Assembly: GCA_035651635.1 (NCBI GenBank) | Contig: DASRFK010000062.1 | Coordinates: forward strand, 1 to 44,091 | Length of the DNA: 44,091 nucleotides | Direction: 5' to 3' | Origin: JANXQE01 sp035651635 | GTDB taxonomy: Bacteria; Verrucomicrobiota; Verrucomicrobiia; Limisphaerales; UBA8199 | Part shown: piece by piece, positions 16,501 through 24,370 of the stretch | Numbering within the stretch: the first letter of the stretch is position 1 | Layout of the letters: each line of letters begins with the position of its first letter | Program-made: the position numbers and the translations under genes | The notes under the pieces: generated by a model | What the model saw: the letters and a program-made list of their open reading frames with translations, nothing else | What the model was told of the DNA's origin: nothing | Database searches by the model: none

Positions 16501-16724
16501 CCTCCTTCGCATTCATCCTGGGCTGCGTCCCCCTGTGGTTGGCGGGGGGCTCCGGCGCGATTTCTCGCAGGACCCTTGGCACGGTGGTCATTGGCGGAAT
16601 GCTGGGTGCGACGTTGGTGGACACTTTCATCGTCCCGGTCACTTTCACCGTAGTCGAGAGACTCAGCGCGCGTTTCAGCCGGGCGCCGCAACCAGCGCCA
16701 AAACCGCCGGAGCCAAACGGATGA
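13566..16724 (+). CDS. RND multidrug efflux pump, inner-membrane transporter (HAE1/AcrB type)
   Basis: 1052 residues, normal for AcrB/MexB. The first helix (FINRPIVAMVIAILIVIIGA), the porter domain start (LPVAQFPQIVPPEIRI, then TTFVGGDAQTVAQSIATPIE), the TM4 proton-relay pair D408-D409 in AIGLVVDDAIVVVEA, and the TM10-11 segment GLAAKNAILIIAFAKMEYERG are all present. The two-fold repeat is complete and I see no frameshift. It exports hydrophobic drugs, bile-like compounds or solvents using the proton gradient. Its stop overlaps the start of the outer-membrane factor gene as ATGA. Substrate is unknown. Confidence 0.96.
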   Translation: MYRFFINRPIVAMVIAILIVIIGAVSMLNLPVAQFPQIVPPEIRIQTTFVGGDAQTVAQSIATPIEEQMAGVDNMNYMYSISANNGVMRMGVNFDVKTDPNVDQVLAQLRENQAEPQLPQDVRSLGISLLKSPTTPMLLVALVSPKGTHDATFLANYAYINLVDQITQLKGISNVGVFGAGQYAMRFWVKPDQLAKLDITVNDIVSAINAQNTVNPAGLVGGPPTPKGQEFTYAITAQSRLVTEEEFRDIVVRENPDGSIVRLGDVARVELGAQLYNIVGKLNSRPAAVMAIYQLPGSNALEDAEAVKGLMARLKTRFPPDLDFAISLDTTQAVSEGTREILWTLGIALVLVAIVVFVFLQGWRASLIPLVAVPVSLIGTFAFFPIFGFSINTLSLFGLVLAIGLVVDDAIVVVEATERHIEEGLSPKDAALKAMHEVAGPVVALALILAAVFVPTIFIAGITGRLYQQFALTIVISVILSAFCALSLSPALAAKLLRPRTTASPGPLQGFYNWFNRGFDRSRKRYLKISAGLIRKSAFSLMMLGIIAVVAVVMGARLPSSFLPEEDQGYAFIIAQLPYAASLERTDAVCTRIEDVLKKTPGVQYYTTVEGFSLLSQVQATYNAFFFATLKPWSERKKPQEQYTAIREHLNRELAKLPEATAFAFSPPSIPGIGTSGGFTFILEDRSGRQDPAFLTENLNRFMEAARKRPEISGVSTTHLPDVPQVFVKVDRNKVLKLGVPLNDVYRTLQTFMGGNFVNYFNRFGRQWQVYIEAEDSYRTRAENVGLFYVRNNQGQSVPLSAFTEVQYRTGPEFVMHYNEYPCAQINGSAAAGYSASQATKALEEVYAQTMPGEMGFDYLGMSFQEKKAAEGVSPALIFSLSILCVFLILAAQFESWSLPVSVLLGTPTAILGAFLALNARGFQNNVYAQIGLIMLIGLAAKNAILIIAFAKMEYERGRPIEEAAMAGAQIRLRPILMTSFAFILGCVPLWLAGGSGAISRRTLGTVVIGGMLGATLVDTFIVPVTFTVVERLSARFSRAPQPAPKPPEPNG

Positions 16725-18154
16725 CTCCTATTTCACTGCTGGCTCGCAAAATCGCGGGTGAAACAATGCGCAACGCCTTGGCATCCTTTTGTCTGATGCT
16801 TTTTGTGGCTGGGTGCGCTGTTGGGCCGGGTTACCAACGACCGAGCATCACGGCGCCGCACGGCTTTCGCAACGAAAGCGTCATCACCACCAATTCGTTC
16901 GCTGATCTTCCCTGGTGGGAGGTTTTCCACGACGAAACCTTGCAAGGGTTAATTCGCATTGCGCTCACCAATAATTATGATGTGCGAATCGCGGTTTCGC
17001 GGATTGAGCAGGCCCGCGCTATCACCAGGGAGACGCGCGGGCAATTCTTTCCACAGCTGAATTTTGCGGCGGTTGCCGGCAAGGGCAAGAACGTCGGGGC
17101 GGGGAACACCCCCTCACCGACGGGGATCACCGGCGGCGCTTTTGCGGCGGATATCAACGCCTCGTGGGAAATTGATTTATGGGGACGTATTCGGCGGCTC
17201 AACGAATCGGCGCGCGCTCAACTGTTCGCCAGCGAGGAGGCCCGGCGCGATGTATTGACTTCCGTCATTGCTCAAGTTGCACAAGAGTATTTTCAATTGC
17301 TGGCGGTAGAGGACGAATTGGAAATTGCCAGGAAATCGACGAACTCGTTTGGGCAAAGCCTGAAGGTGTTCAGCCAACGCCTCGAAGGTGGCGTTGCCTC
17401 TAAATTGGAAACCTCGTCGGCCGAAGCGCTGATGCATTCGGCCGCCGCAACCATTCCGGAACTCGGCCGCCAGATCAGTTTGATCGAAGACCAGATCAGT
17501 GTCCTGCTTGGCCAAAATCCCAGTCCGATCCTGCACAGTAATTCCGTCCTGGGGACACAAGTGCCTCCTGAAATACCGGCCGGTTTGCCCTCCGCGCTGC
17601 TCGAGCGGCGGGCGGACGTCCGCCAGGCCGAACAGCAATTGCGCTCGGCCAACGCACAGGTTGGTGTGGCCAAGGCAGAGCTTTTTCCGCAGCTTAATCT
17701 CACCGGACTACTCGGACAGGTGAGCCCCGAGCTTTCCGCGTTCACTTCGGGGGGCGCAACCGCATGGGGCATCGCCGCAGGGTTGACCGGACCGATCTTT
17801 CATGGCGGGCAGCTCCGGGCGCAATATCAACAGGCCGAGGCGGCGCGCGAACAATTCGCGCTGCAATATCGGTACGCGGTGCTGCGGGCCTTTCAGGAGG
17901 TTTCCGACGCGCTGATTTCCTACGAACGACTGGCGGACGAGCAGGCGGAGCAAGCGCAGGCTGTGAACGCGTACCGAGTCGCTCTGGAGATGGCTATGAA
18001 ACGATACCAATCCGGCAATGCGAGCTATTACGAGGTCTTACAGGAGCAGCAGCTGCTTTTCCCGACTGAAAACGCTCTGGTTCAAACCCGGCTCAACCAA
18101 ATCCTGGCGGTGGTCCAACTCTACCGCGCGTTGGGTGGCGGGTGGAACAATTAA
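16721..18154 (+). CDS. Outer-membrane efflux factor, NodT/OprM lipoprotein family
   Basis: 477 residues if started at ATG 16721, which overlaps the pump stop (ATGA). ATG 16766, with GGTGA 6 nt upstream, is an alternative that gives a tighter lipoprotein signal (MRNALASFCLMLFVAGC). The lipobox FVAGC is followed by AVGPGYQRP, the classical NodT opening. Two OEP repeats are visible: WWEVFHDETLQGLIRIALTN near the start, and PSALLERRADVRQAEQQLRS in the second half, with long coiled-coil Ala/Gln/Glu helices between. It forms the trimeric outer-membrane tunnel for the adaptor and pump before it. Confidence 0.94.
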   Translation: MTPISLLARKIAGETMRNALASFCLMLFVAGCAVGPGYQRPSITAPHGFRNESVITTNSFADLPWWEVFHDETLQGLIRIALTNNYDVRIAVSRIEQARAITRETRGQFFPQLNFAAVAGKGKNVGAGNTPSPTGITGGAFAADINASWEIDLWGRIRRLNESARAQLFASEEARRDVLTSVIAQVAQEYFQLLAVEDELEIARKSTNSFGQSLKVFSQRLEGGVASKLETSSAEALMHSAAATIPELGRQISLIEDQISVLLGQNPSPILHSNSVLGTQVPPEIPAGLPSALLERRADVRQAEQQLRSANAQVGVAKAELFPQLNLTGLLGQVSPELSAFTSGGATAWGIAAGLTGPIFHGGQLRAQYQQAEAAREQFALQYRYAVLRAFQEVSDALISYERLADEQAEQAQAVNAYRVALEMAMKRYQSGNASYYEVLQEQQLLFPTENALVQTRLNQILAVVQLYRALGGGWNN

Positions 18155-18214
18155 TCAGAAGTCTTTGGGTGGGAAAATGCAACTAGGCGCGGGGCAGGGG
18201 ATGGCGCGGTTTAT

Positions 18215-18673
18215 TCATTTACGGTATTCGAGGTGGCCGTCTCCATAGAGAATAATCTTTGGGCGTTCCGGGAAGGGGCTCTTCTCCTGAAGCAAAATCA
18301 CGGTGCGGGCGTTATTACCATTTACCAAGGGGCTCATTTTTCCAACCGCGGGCAATTCCCAATGCTGATCATCAAGATAGGCCAGCTTTTGCGGCAGCAA
18401 TGGGCGCAGCTCGACGATGCTCCTGGGAAGGTCATCCTGATGCGCCTGCGCGAATTGCACTAGGGCGGGGTAAACGTCACGAAGCTCTCCCATCCGCCGT
18501 TTAATATCTGAAACTGCGGAAGCTCTGTGAAAGAGGGCACCCAGGGGCGTGTTGGCAACGTCTCTTCCGTTCGAAGTAGACCGGTCGTTCCGGTTAAAAA
18601 CGATGGCCGTGCTAATCACGGGAAGGGCGGCAATGCCGACACACACCGAAAGGATTTTAGCTTTTAAGGTCAT
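18215..18673 (-). CDS. Small membrane-anchored protein of unknown function
   Basis: 152 residues from ATG 18673; the open frame further upstream is repeat sequence. One N-terminal transmembrane or signal segment (ILSVCVGIAALPVISTAIVF) is followed by a soluble part. The C-terminus KIILYGDGHLEYRK resembles the end of pseudopilin-like proteins of this phylum, where a short Asp-Gly-His segment closes the domain. I do not recognise a named family. It lies 140 nt beyond the ABC permease on the same strand, separated from it by one dispersed repeat, so it may be an associated gene rather than part of the operon. Confidence 0.6.
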   Translation of the reverse strand: MTLKAKILSVCVGIAALPVISTAIVFNRNDRSTSNGRDVANTPLGALFHRASAVSDIKRRMGELRDVYPALVQFAQAHQDDLPRSIVELRPLLPQKLAYLDDQHWELPAVGKMSPLVNGNNARTVILLQEKSPFPERPKIILYGDGHLEYRK

Positions 18674-18678
18674 AAACG

Positions 18679-18792
18679 CGTGTTTTAAAAATTTGGTTTG
18701 GAGTCCAGCCTTTAGGCGGCCCGGCGCCAAAACCGTCTGAAGGCGGGACTCCAAACGCAGGTACCGACGCCCAAGCCGAGGTTTTAAGAAAT
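18679..18792 (+). repeat. Dispersed MITE-like repeat, copy B
   Basis: CGTGTTTTAAAA at the left end, an internal inverted pair (GGAGTCCAGCCTTTAGGCGG and its near complement CTGAAGGCGGGACTCC), then CCCAAGCCGAGGTTTTAAGA at a decayed right end. Same orientation as copies at 4237 and 25322. Confidence 0.8.
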
Positions 18793-18812
18793 GCTCTAAG
18801 ATTTCCGTTTAA

Positions 18813-19655
18813 TTAGGATTTTATGTCACGACGCTGGAAGGCGGCGCATCCGATGATCAGGAAAGTAAGATTGTACCCCGCCAGGATGCTCAAAGATTCT
18901 CCCACGCGCCACCACGGTATGTGCAGGCGGAAGAAGTGGGTCCAAACGTAGAGATGGTGAACCATGAACCACTCCCTCATCTCTCGAAAGTAGGGCATGT
19001 CATGCAGGATCATGCTGATGAAGAAGACGGAGATGGCCAGGATGGTCGCGGCCGCCGGCTTCACATTGAAGCATGAAAACATAAAGGCCAGGCTCATCAG
19101 TGTGACTGCTTCGAAACCCATGAACAGATGGACCGTCGCAAAGCGCTCCCAAGCCGCGGCGCCATCAAAACTGCTCACGATCTGATCCAGTGGTAGAACT
19201 ACAAACAGACCGCCGGAGGGGAAAAAAGCACTCGCGACCAGGATGCTGAACACGCCCAGGGATAAAACCAGGATGCAAGAGAAGACAGCGCCGGACAGCC
19301 ATTTCAACAAAAGCAGCCGTAACCGTGAAATCGGCCGGCACAGGATCATACGCAGGGTGCCGTCCTCGGATTCCTTGGCGACCAGGTCTCCCCCCACGAG
19401 AGAAACGTAAAGAGGCAGCAGAAAATAAACGATCGGGACCAATAGAAAGCTTGATACAGTTAAGTTGGTAACGAAATGGTCCGCTGAAAGCCCGAATTTC
19501 TCGATGTCCCCCACGAGCTGCCGATAGGGGCCCTGCCCGAATTGGAACAGGAGGATGCCGATGCTCTGGGCGAGAAAAAACATTCCCGAGCCAATGTAAG
19601 TCCGTTGCTTGCCGAAGAGCTTCCAGAGTTCGTTGCGCAGTTGGAGCCAGAGCAT
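18813..19655 (-). CDS. ABC-2 type transporter permease
   Basis: 280 residues with about six hydrophobic segments, beginning MLWLQLRNELWKLFGKQRTY as usual for ABC-2 permeases. The motif KESEDGTLRMILCRPISRLR between early helices is the conserved cytoplasmic loop (E-x-x-x-G-T). It ends with a helix and QRRDIKS. It follows the ATPase gene after 8 nt and must form the exporter with it. Substrate cannot be read from sequence; the same operon encodes a pseudopilin and two anchored unknowns. An alternative is an exporter or stress-response transporter of the NatAB type. Confidence 0.9.
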   Translation of the reverse strand: MLWLQLRNELWKLFGKQRTYIGSGMFFLAQSIGILLFQFGQGPYRQLVGDIEKFGLSADHFVTNLTVSSFLLVPIVYFLLPLYVSLVGGDLVAKESEDGTLRMILCRPISRLRLLLLKWLSGAVFSCILVLSLGVFSILVASAFFPSGGLFVVLPLDQIVSSFDGAAAWERFATVHLFMGFEAVTLMSLAFMFSCFNVKPAAATILAISVFFISMILHDMPYFREMREWFMVHHLYVWTHFFRLHIPWWRVGESLSILAGYNLTFLIIGCAAFQRRDIKS

Positions 19656-19663
19656 GGATTGGG

Positions 19664-20602
19664 CTAAGTCGCGGAGTTGGAGGGGGCTCGATTGGGAGGT
19701 TGATCCTCGCTCGGGTCCTCTTTCATCAGGGAAAGATAAAACCCCTCCAGATCCCGTTGCCGAGGAGTAATCTCACAAACAGAAATGTCGTTGCGAACGA
19801 GGCAGCGGACCACCTGTGCCGGCTTGGCGTCGACTGCCAGGGCGATGAATTGGCTGTCGCGTTCATCGATAATGAGATTGTCCTGCCGCAGCACTTTGAC
19901 CGCAGCGCTAAAATTGTCGACACGAAGTCGAACCCAGTTCTGCGCTTCATGAATGCTCGCGAGTGGACCATCGAACACTTTGCGCCCCTGGTTCATAACC
20001 GCAATGCGCGTGCAGAGCTGCTCGACCTCGCTCAGCAAGTGAGATGAAAGCAGGATAGTAAGCCCCATCTCGGCCCGCAGCCGCAGTATGGTTTGTCGCA
20101 TTTCATGAATTCCTTCGGGATCGAGACCATCTCCGGGTTCATCCAGGATCAGCAGGTCTGGCTCCGGCAAAAGGGCCTGTGCCAGCGCCAGGCGGGCGCG
20201 CATTCCATGGGAGTAGGTTTTGACTTTTGAGTTTTCCCGGCCGGTCAAGCCGACCCAGTCCACGACCTCCTGCAGCCGCTGTTTGGAAGTGCGCGCCGCA
20301 TAATGGCTGAAGATTTCAAGGTTTCGCCAACCGCTCAGATAGTCGTAAAATACCGGCGTCTCAAAAATTGCGCCGACCTTCCGCAACGCGCGCTGCCGGT
20401 CATTAGCCACATCAAAACCGCAAATACGAACTTCCCCTTCGGTTGGCCAAACCTGGCCCAGCATCATTCCAATGGCAGTGCTCTTGCCGGCGCCGTTGTG
20501 GCCCAATAAACCGAAAATTTCGCCGGGCGGGACCGTGAGGCTCAGATTCTGAACCGCCATCCGCTGGCCGAAGGCTTTAGAGACATTTTGAAGTTCGATC
20601 AC
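19664..20602 (-). CDS. ABC transporter ATP-binding protein
   Basis: 312 residues. Walker A GLLGHNGAGKSTAIGMMLG (about residues 32-50), signature-like YSHGMRARLALAQALL, Walker B plus D-loop LLILDEPGDGLDPEG, and the H-loop LSSHLLSEVEQLC are intact. The signature has SHGMR where SGGMR/SGGQR is usual, which is common in this NatA-like subgroup. The start overlaps the end of the pseudopilin gene by 4 nt (ATGA), and the permease gene follows after 8 nt. It powers the ABC-2 exporter. Confidence 0.94.
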   Translation of the reverse strand: MIELQNVSKAFGQRMAVQNLSLTVPPGEIFGLLGHNGAGKSTAIGMMLGQVWPTEGEVRICGFDVANDRQRALRKVGAIFETPVFYDYLSGWRNLEIFSHYAARTSKQRLQEVVDWVGLTGRENSKVKTYSHGMRARLALAQALLPEPDLLILDEPGDGLDPEGIHEMRQTILRLRAEMGLTILLSSHLLSEVEQLCTRIAVMNQGRKVFDGPLASIHEAQNWVRLRVDNFSAAVKVLRQDNLIIDERDSQFIALAVDAKPAQVVRCLVRNDISVCEITPRQRDLEGFYLSLMKEDPSEDQPPNRAPSNSAT

Positions 20603-21180
20603 GGAGAAGGAGTCTGCAGTTCCAGTAAGTTCTTGAGATGGTGATCCGCGTAAAGGTAGTTTTTGGCTTTGGCTGCTCCACGGGCGCGGTGAAATTCTTC
20701 TTTGTCAAAGACCAGGGGAATCTGGTCCAAGCTGAAATTTATGCCGAGGAGTTTGATTTGATCGGCGTTCTGTCCGTTGAGAAGAAAGTTCCAGGAATAG
20801 CTTGAACCGGTCTGTTCAAAAACTCCCAGCCGGTCCGAGGGGCACCAAAAGACGTTCGAAGATCCGACGTACTGCCAAAGCACGCGATTGATCACAGGAC
20901 CATTCGTTTCTGATGAACTGGACCAGTCAACCAGGGTCGGCAGCCGGTTGTTATTGTCGGACACGTAAAGCTGCAAGCCGATGCCGATCTGATGGAGATT
21001 GCTCAAGCATCTGGCTGAGCGTGCGGATTCCTTGGCACGACTAAGCACGGGCAACACGAGCGCGGCCAGGATCGAAACGATGCCGATCACCAGCAACAAC
21101 TCGAGCAAAGTAAAAGCCCAGCCGCGTTGAGCCTGGTATTCGCAACGTCTGCCGGGACCGAATGGTTCGAGCGTTTTCAA
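20599..21180 (-). CDS. Type II secretion/type IV pilin-like pseudopilin
   Basis: 193 residues. The start is TTG 21180, which overlaps the preceding stop as TTGA with AGG about 6 nt upstream; there is no ATG before the N-terminal helix. The processing site is RGWA/FTLLELLLVIGIVSILA, with Glu at +5 and Ala instead of Gly at -1. The helix is followed by SRAKESARSARCLSNLHQIG, typical of the large pseudopilin families of Verrucomicrobia and Planctomycetes, and by YLYADHHL near the end. Its overlap with an ABC ATPase gene is unusual, because pseudopilins usually work with Gsp/Pil assembly ATPases, none of which is encoded here. Confidence 0.9.
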   Translation of the reverse strand: MKTLEPFGPGRRCEYQAQRGWAFTLLELLLVIGIVSILAALVLPVLSRAKESARSARCLSNLHQIGIGLQLYVSDNNNRLPTLVDWSSSSETNGPVINRVLWQYVGSSNVFWCPSDRLGVFEQTGSSYSWNFLLNGQNADQIKLLGINFSLDQIPLVFDKEEFHRARGAAKAKNYLYADHHLKNLLELQTPSP

Positions 21181-21785
21181 AACCTGTTCAGGTCCAGTTG
21201 TCCGCTTTCGAGCTGACGCTGGATCTCGATCAGCAAGGGGGCCAATTGTGCTTTCGTTTCGGCCGATCCCTGGCTGAAGAGCGTGTTCAGACCCACCGTG
21301 CGGACTCTTTTATCTAACTCCGGCGTGAGGAGCGGCGGCTTGTCGCCATTCAAACCTTGGAGTTGCTCTCCGATCGGCTTCTGGGCATTCGCCTGGAGTT
21401 CCTTAAGGGCCTGGTCGATTTCATGTTGTTGCTGCTCTTTGGGCCAATGTTCGAACATTTTCAGGGCGGTTTGCATTTCCCCAGGCAGGAAAGCGTCGAT
21501 AAAGTATGCCTTTTCCTCATCGGTAAGCACTCTGAACCAGTCCTGATCGAGGCGCCACTTCTGACGCTCGTCCGGAGACAGAGCATTTAACCTTTCGGCC
21601 AGGCCTCTCAAGAACTTAAGTCGATCTGCCGCGGAGCGGGACGGGTTCCAGCCAAGCTGGTATTGGTTTACTTTTTCCGCGGTCATTTTGGAATGGCGGG
21701 CGATAACGTACCCAGACCAGGCGAGCAGCCACACCAGCACCAGGGCAACGAGCGCAATCAGAATTGGACGCTGAGTGTGTTTCAT
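21177..21785 (-). CDS. Membrane-anchored protein of unknown function
   Basis: 202 residues from ATG 21785, which overlaps the stop of the upstream gene as ATGA. One N-terminal transmembrane segment (PILIALVALVLVWLLAWSGY) is followed by a charged helical domain rich in Glu, Lys and Gln, with segments such as ALSPDERQKWRLDQDWFRVL and MFEHWPKEQQQHEIDQALKE. No catalytic motif is seen. Its position between a second anchored unknown and the pseudopilin suggests a structural partner in the same cell-envelope machine. I do not recognise a named family. Confidence 0.75.
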   Translation of the reverse strand: MKHTQRPILIALVALVLVWLLAWSGYVIARHSKMTAEKVNQYQLGWNPSRSAADRLKFLRGLAERLNALSPDERQKWRLDQDWFRVLTDEEKAYFIDAFLPGEMQTALKMFEHWPKEQQQHEIDQALKELQANAQKPIGEQLQGLNGDKPPLLTPELDKRVRTVGLNTLFSQGSAETKAQLAPLLIEIQRQLESGQLDLNRF

Positions 21786-23404
21786 CGCTCCGGATATGGG
21801 GGCCACACCCAGTCTCCCTTGTCGGCATTGTTGTTGGTCCCATCTTGCTCCAGGACCATCACTCCTCCATCGTCCGATTCATTCCAACCCACACCGTATA
21901 ACAAGAACCGGCCATCCTGAAGCAGGCGGTATTTCAGTGGGCGACCAGTACAAACGTCCGATGGAAGCCGATCGACAAATCGTGGCGACAGGGCCTCGAG
22001 AGTTGGCGGATATTTTGCATTCTCGAGCCGATATCGCTCCAACGCGCAGGCAATCATCGTTTGGTCCGTGAAATTTTGGTCGACAGCCGCTCGGTGGATG
22101 GTTTTAGGTAATGGGCCCAGCAACAGTGTCGAGAAGCCCAGGTGGTGCCAGAAAGAGGAATGCTGGAGTTGATACTGCAGCGCCTTCTGTTTTTCGTCGA
22201 TGATTCCCGGATGAACTCGCCCGGCGCAAGCCTCCAAGCCGGCCAACACGTGCGCGTCGTACAGACGGTGGTACGAAACCTGTTCCTGATAAAACCAGCC
22301 GCTCGGGCCCGCGAGCAAATACATCAGCTGAGTTGCTTCATCCGTTGAAGCGATCCAATTGCGCAGCACGTTTTTATGAGCGCGGATATAGCGAAATACT
22401 TTCTCCCCGAATGCGGCGCGTTCTGCGTGCAGATCGCGTTCCAGTTCCTCGAGCGCGCGATTGCTTTTTAGCTGCATTTCGATCCATTCCAACTGCGCCT
22501 CAGTCCAATGTCGGCCCGCCAATCCTTCCCAAATAATCTGTTCGCTTCGTTTCAACATCGAACCTTGTGACCTCACGGCCATAAGAAATGGCTCGCCCCG
22601 GGTTGAACCGACCAGATACAGCATGAGTTGAACGTCCGCGAATGCCGGCCCAATCTTTTGCAACGCCAATTCCGCCGAAGCGCGAACTTCCAAGACTGTG
22701 CAGACCCGTTGAAGGACCAGGTAATGCGGCAGGAGAATGCTGAGGGGATCCTCGGCCTCATAATCAATGTTGAAGCGGGAATGCGTTCGGCGGCTGGCAA
22801 GGCGAAGCTCATCGAGAACCGGTTCATACTCCTGCAGGGCTCCCAAAACCGCTGCCGCTGCTTCCGCTCGAGTCGCGAACGCGTGGGACGAACCCGCGGA
22901 TCGGCTCGGTTGGCTTTGCAACAGGGCGAACGAGCCTTCCAAATCGATCATTTTGCCGTCCAACCTCGTCGATGAAATCTTTCCCTGCTTATCGATCGGC
23001 ACCAGTACGGCGGCAAAGTTAGCAGCTCGGTCATGCCCGACCGTATCACGCCAAATCGTTTGTCCCGGTCCTCTTGGCTTGGGATTGAAATCGAATAAAG
23101 GCGCCAGGAAAGGAGTCTCGGCAAAGTTTTCATCAGCCGCTACGGGTGGGGGCACAAACTTCTTCCAATCCAATTCCACAGCTTTCGCCTGCAATTCTTG
23201 TCTGCAAATCTCCCAAGCCCTCCGGCCACGCCAATTCTCTTCGGCAAAGAACAGGTAAATCACGGCAAGCAACGCGGCGACAGCGAAGGCCAGCCGCGCG
23301 GTAATGGAAAGCCGCCGAAAATACTCTCGCCAGCCGCACCAAGACGGCTTTGGGCCAGTTCCTTTTACCGGCCAGGTTGTGCGGATGCTCTTAGGGCTGG
23401 GCAT
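21782..23404 (-). CDS. Large membrane-anchored protein with pseudopilin-like C-terminal segment
   Basis: 540 residues from ATG 23404; GTG 23413 is possible. A transmembrane helix lies at about residues 36-53 (LAFAVAALLAVIYLFF). The rest is probably periplasmic and mostly helical. Near the C-terminus, ERYRLENAKYPPTLEALSPR leads to SDVCTGRPLKYRL and FLLYGVGWNESDDGG. This run resembles the C-terminal part of major pseudopilins (GspG-like Y-P-x-x-L ... D-P-w-G-x-P-y-x-Y ... G). It is the first gene of the overlapped run 23404 to 18813, and likely the defining component. Function unknown. Confidence 0.75.
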   Translation of the reverse strand: MPSPKSIRTTWPVKGTGPKPSWCGWREYFRRLSITARLAFAVAALLAVIYLFFAEENWRGRRAWEICRQELQAKAVELDWKKFVPPPVAADENFAETPFLAPLFDFNPKPRGPGQTIWRDTVGHDRAANFAAVLVPIDKQGKISSTRLDGKMIDLEGSFALLQSQPSRSAGSSHAFATRAEAAAAVLGALQEYEPVLDELRLASRRTHSRFNIDYEAEDPLSILLPHYLVLQRVCTVLEVRASAELALQKIGPAFADVQLMLYLVGSTRGEPFLMAVRSQGSMLKRSEQIIWEGLAGRHWTEAQLEWIEMQLKSNRALEELERDLHAERAAFGEKVFRYIRAHKNVLRNWIASTDEATQLMYLLAGPSGWFYQEQVSYHRLYDAHVLAGLEACAGRVHPGIIDEKQKALQYQLQHSSFWHHLGFSTLLLGPLPKTIHRAAVDQNFTDQTMIACALERYRLENAKYPPTLEALSPRFVDRLPSDVCTGRPLKYRLLQDGRFLLYGVGWNESDDGGVMVLEQDGTNNNADKGDWVWPPYPER

Positions 23405-23902
23405 ACAACCCACGCTTATTCTTGAATGAAGTCATTCTATCGATTCGAGGTTTAGACCGGGTCGGTCCAGCTTCGTCACGCCCCGCAAGTCGCAGCCAGC
23501 AGGCGGCGCGGGAAAACGTGGAAATCAGCACCTCGGAGGCGAAGGGCGACAAATTCTACGGTGGCACTGCTCAAACGCTCTGAGAGCGCGTTTAAAACAT
23601 AGGCTGGGGCCTGGGCACATGGGTTTGGAGTCCCCCTGTAGGCGGTTCTGGCGCCGAGCCGCCTAAAGGCGGGACTCCAAATTGAATTTTAAAACACATT
23701 CTGATTATAAGGTGGGCTGACGGATACGAATCTGATGGACAAGCGTCCCTGTCCGTGAGATAAGAGGCCGACAAGATTCCTCAGCCGAGCGGCGGTTTTT
23801 CTAGCCCGGGCGGCTGGAACTTGGTTCGTGGTCGTGTTGTTGCGACCCCTACCTTGCCACGCCTGGTGAGCTGTCTTCGCACTGAACCTAAAGCAGCCAA
23901 TT
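23405..23902. other. Intergenic region with one dispersed repeat
   Basis: About 500 nt between divergent genes. It holds repeat copy C at 23588-23700. The rest has no frame with recognisable content and no clear RNA gene. Promoters for the pseudopilin operon (-) and the GIY-YIG-like gene (+) should lie here, but I see no convincing boxes. Confidence 0.5.
23588..23700 (-). repeat. Dispersed MITE-like repeat, copy C (inverted)
   Basis: Starts CGCGTTTAAAACATAGGC and ends AATTTTAAAACACATT, with GGAGTCCCCCTGTAGGCGG and CCGCCTAAAGGCGGGACTCC inside. Opposite orientation to copies A, B and D. Confidence 0.8.
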
Positions 23903-24283
23903 ATGAGCTTCTTAAGTCACTTGTTTCATCGTCAAACACCACCGGAGATCGCGTCCTCGTCCTCGATCAACTGGGTTGGGCAGTCGGGCGCCGAATATCC
24001 TTACGAGATTCACCCCTTCGACACACAGTTCCAGGCCGTGCCGGCTAACTACATCTATGCCGGACAATCCGAGGACGGAACCTGGGTGCCGGTCTATATT
24101 GCCCAGACCCGGGCTTTACAGCAGCGGCTTGAGGGGCACGTGAGCGTGGCCGACGCCATGGCGCAAGGTGCTACTCATATCCATGTTCATCTTTCGACCA
24201 GCGGTCAGGGAACACGCTGCTCCGAAGAACACGACCTGATCGAACGCTGGCATCCGGTCTGCAACGACGCGATGGAGGGTTAA
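23903..24283 (+). CDS. GIY-YIG-like small protein
   Basis: 126 residues. The GIY-like strand is ANYIYAG (Y50, Y52). The YIG-like strand is VPVYIAQT (Y65, with Ala in place of Gly). A conserved-looking Arg (R75) and His (H79) follow in LQQRLEGH. A Glu (E108/E109) sits in RCSEEHDLIERW and an Asn in CND at the end. Order and spacing match a GIY-YIG nuclease core without accessory domains, as in stand-alone members of unknown role. The A-for-G change and lack of a DNA-binding domain leave activity open. Neighbours give no hint. Confidence 0.6.
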   Translation: MSFLSHLFHRQTPPEIASSSSINWVGQSGAEYPYEIHPFDTQFQAVPANYIYAGQSEDGTWVPVYIAQTRALQQRLEGHVSVADAMAQGATHIHVHLSTSGQGTRCSEEHDLIERWHPVCNDAMEG

Positions 24284-24370
24284 CCAAAGACCAACTCTGG
24301 GGGGACCCTAACACATGTTTCCGAGATCTTGGCGCTTGATCTCGTGTGGCAGAGGTCTCATTTTTGAAGC

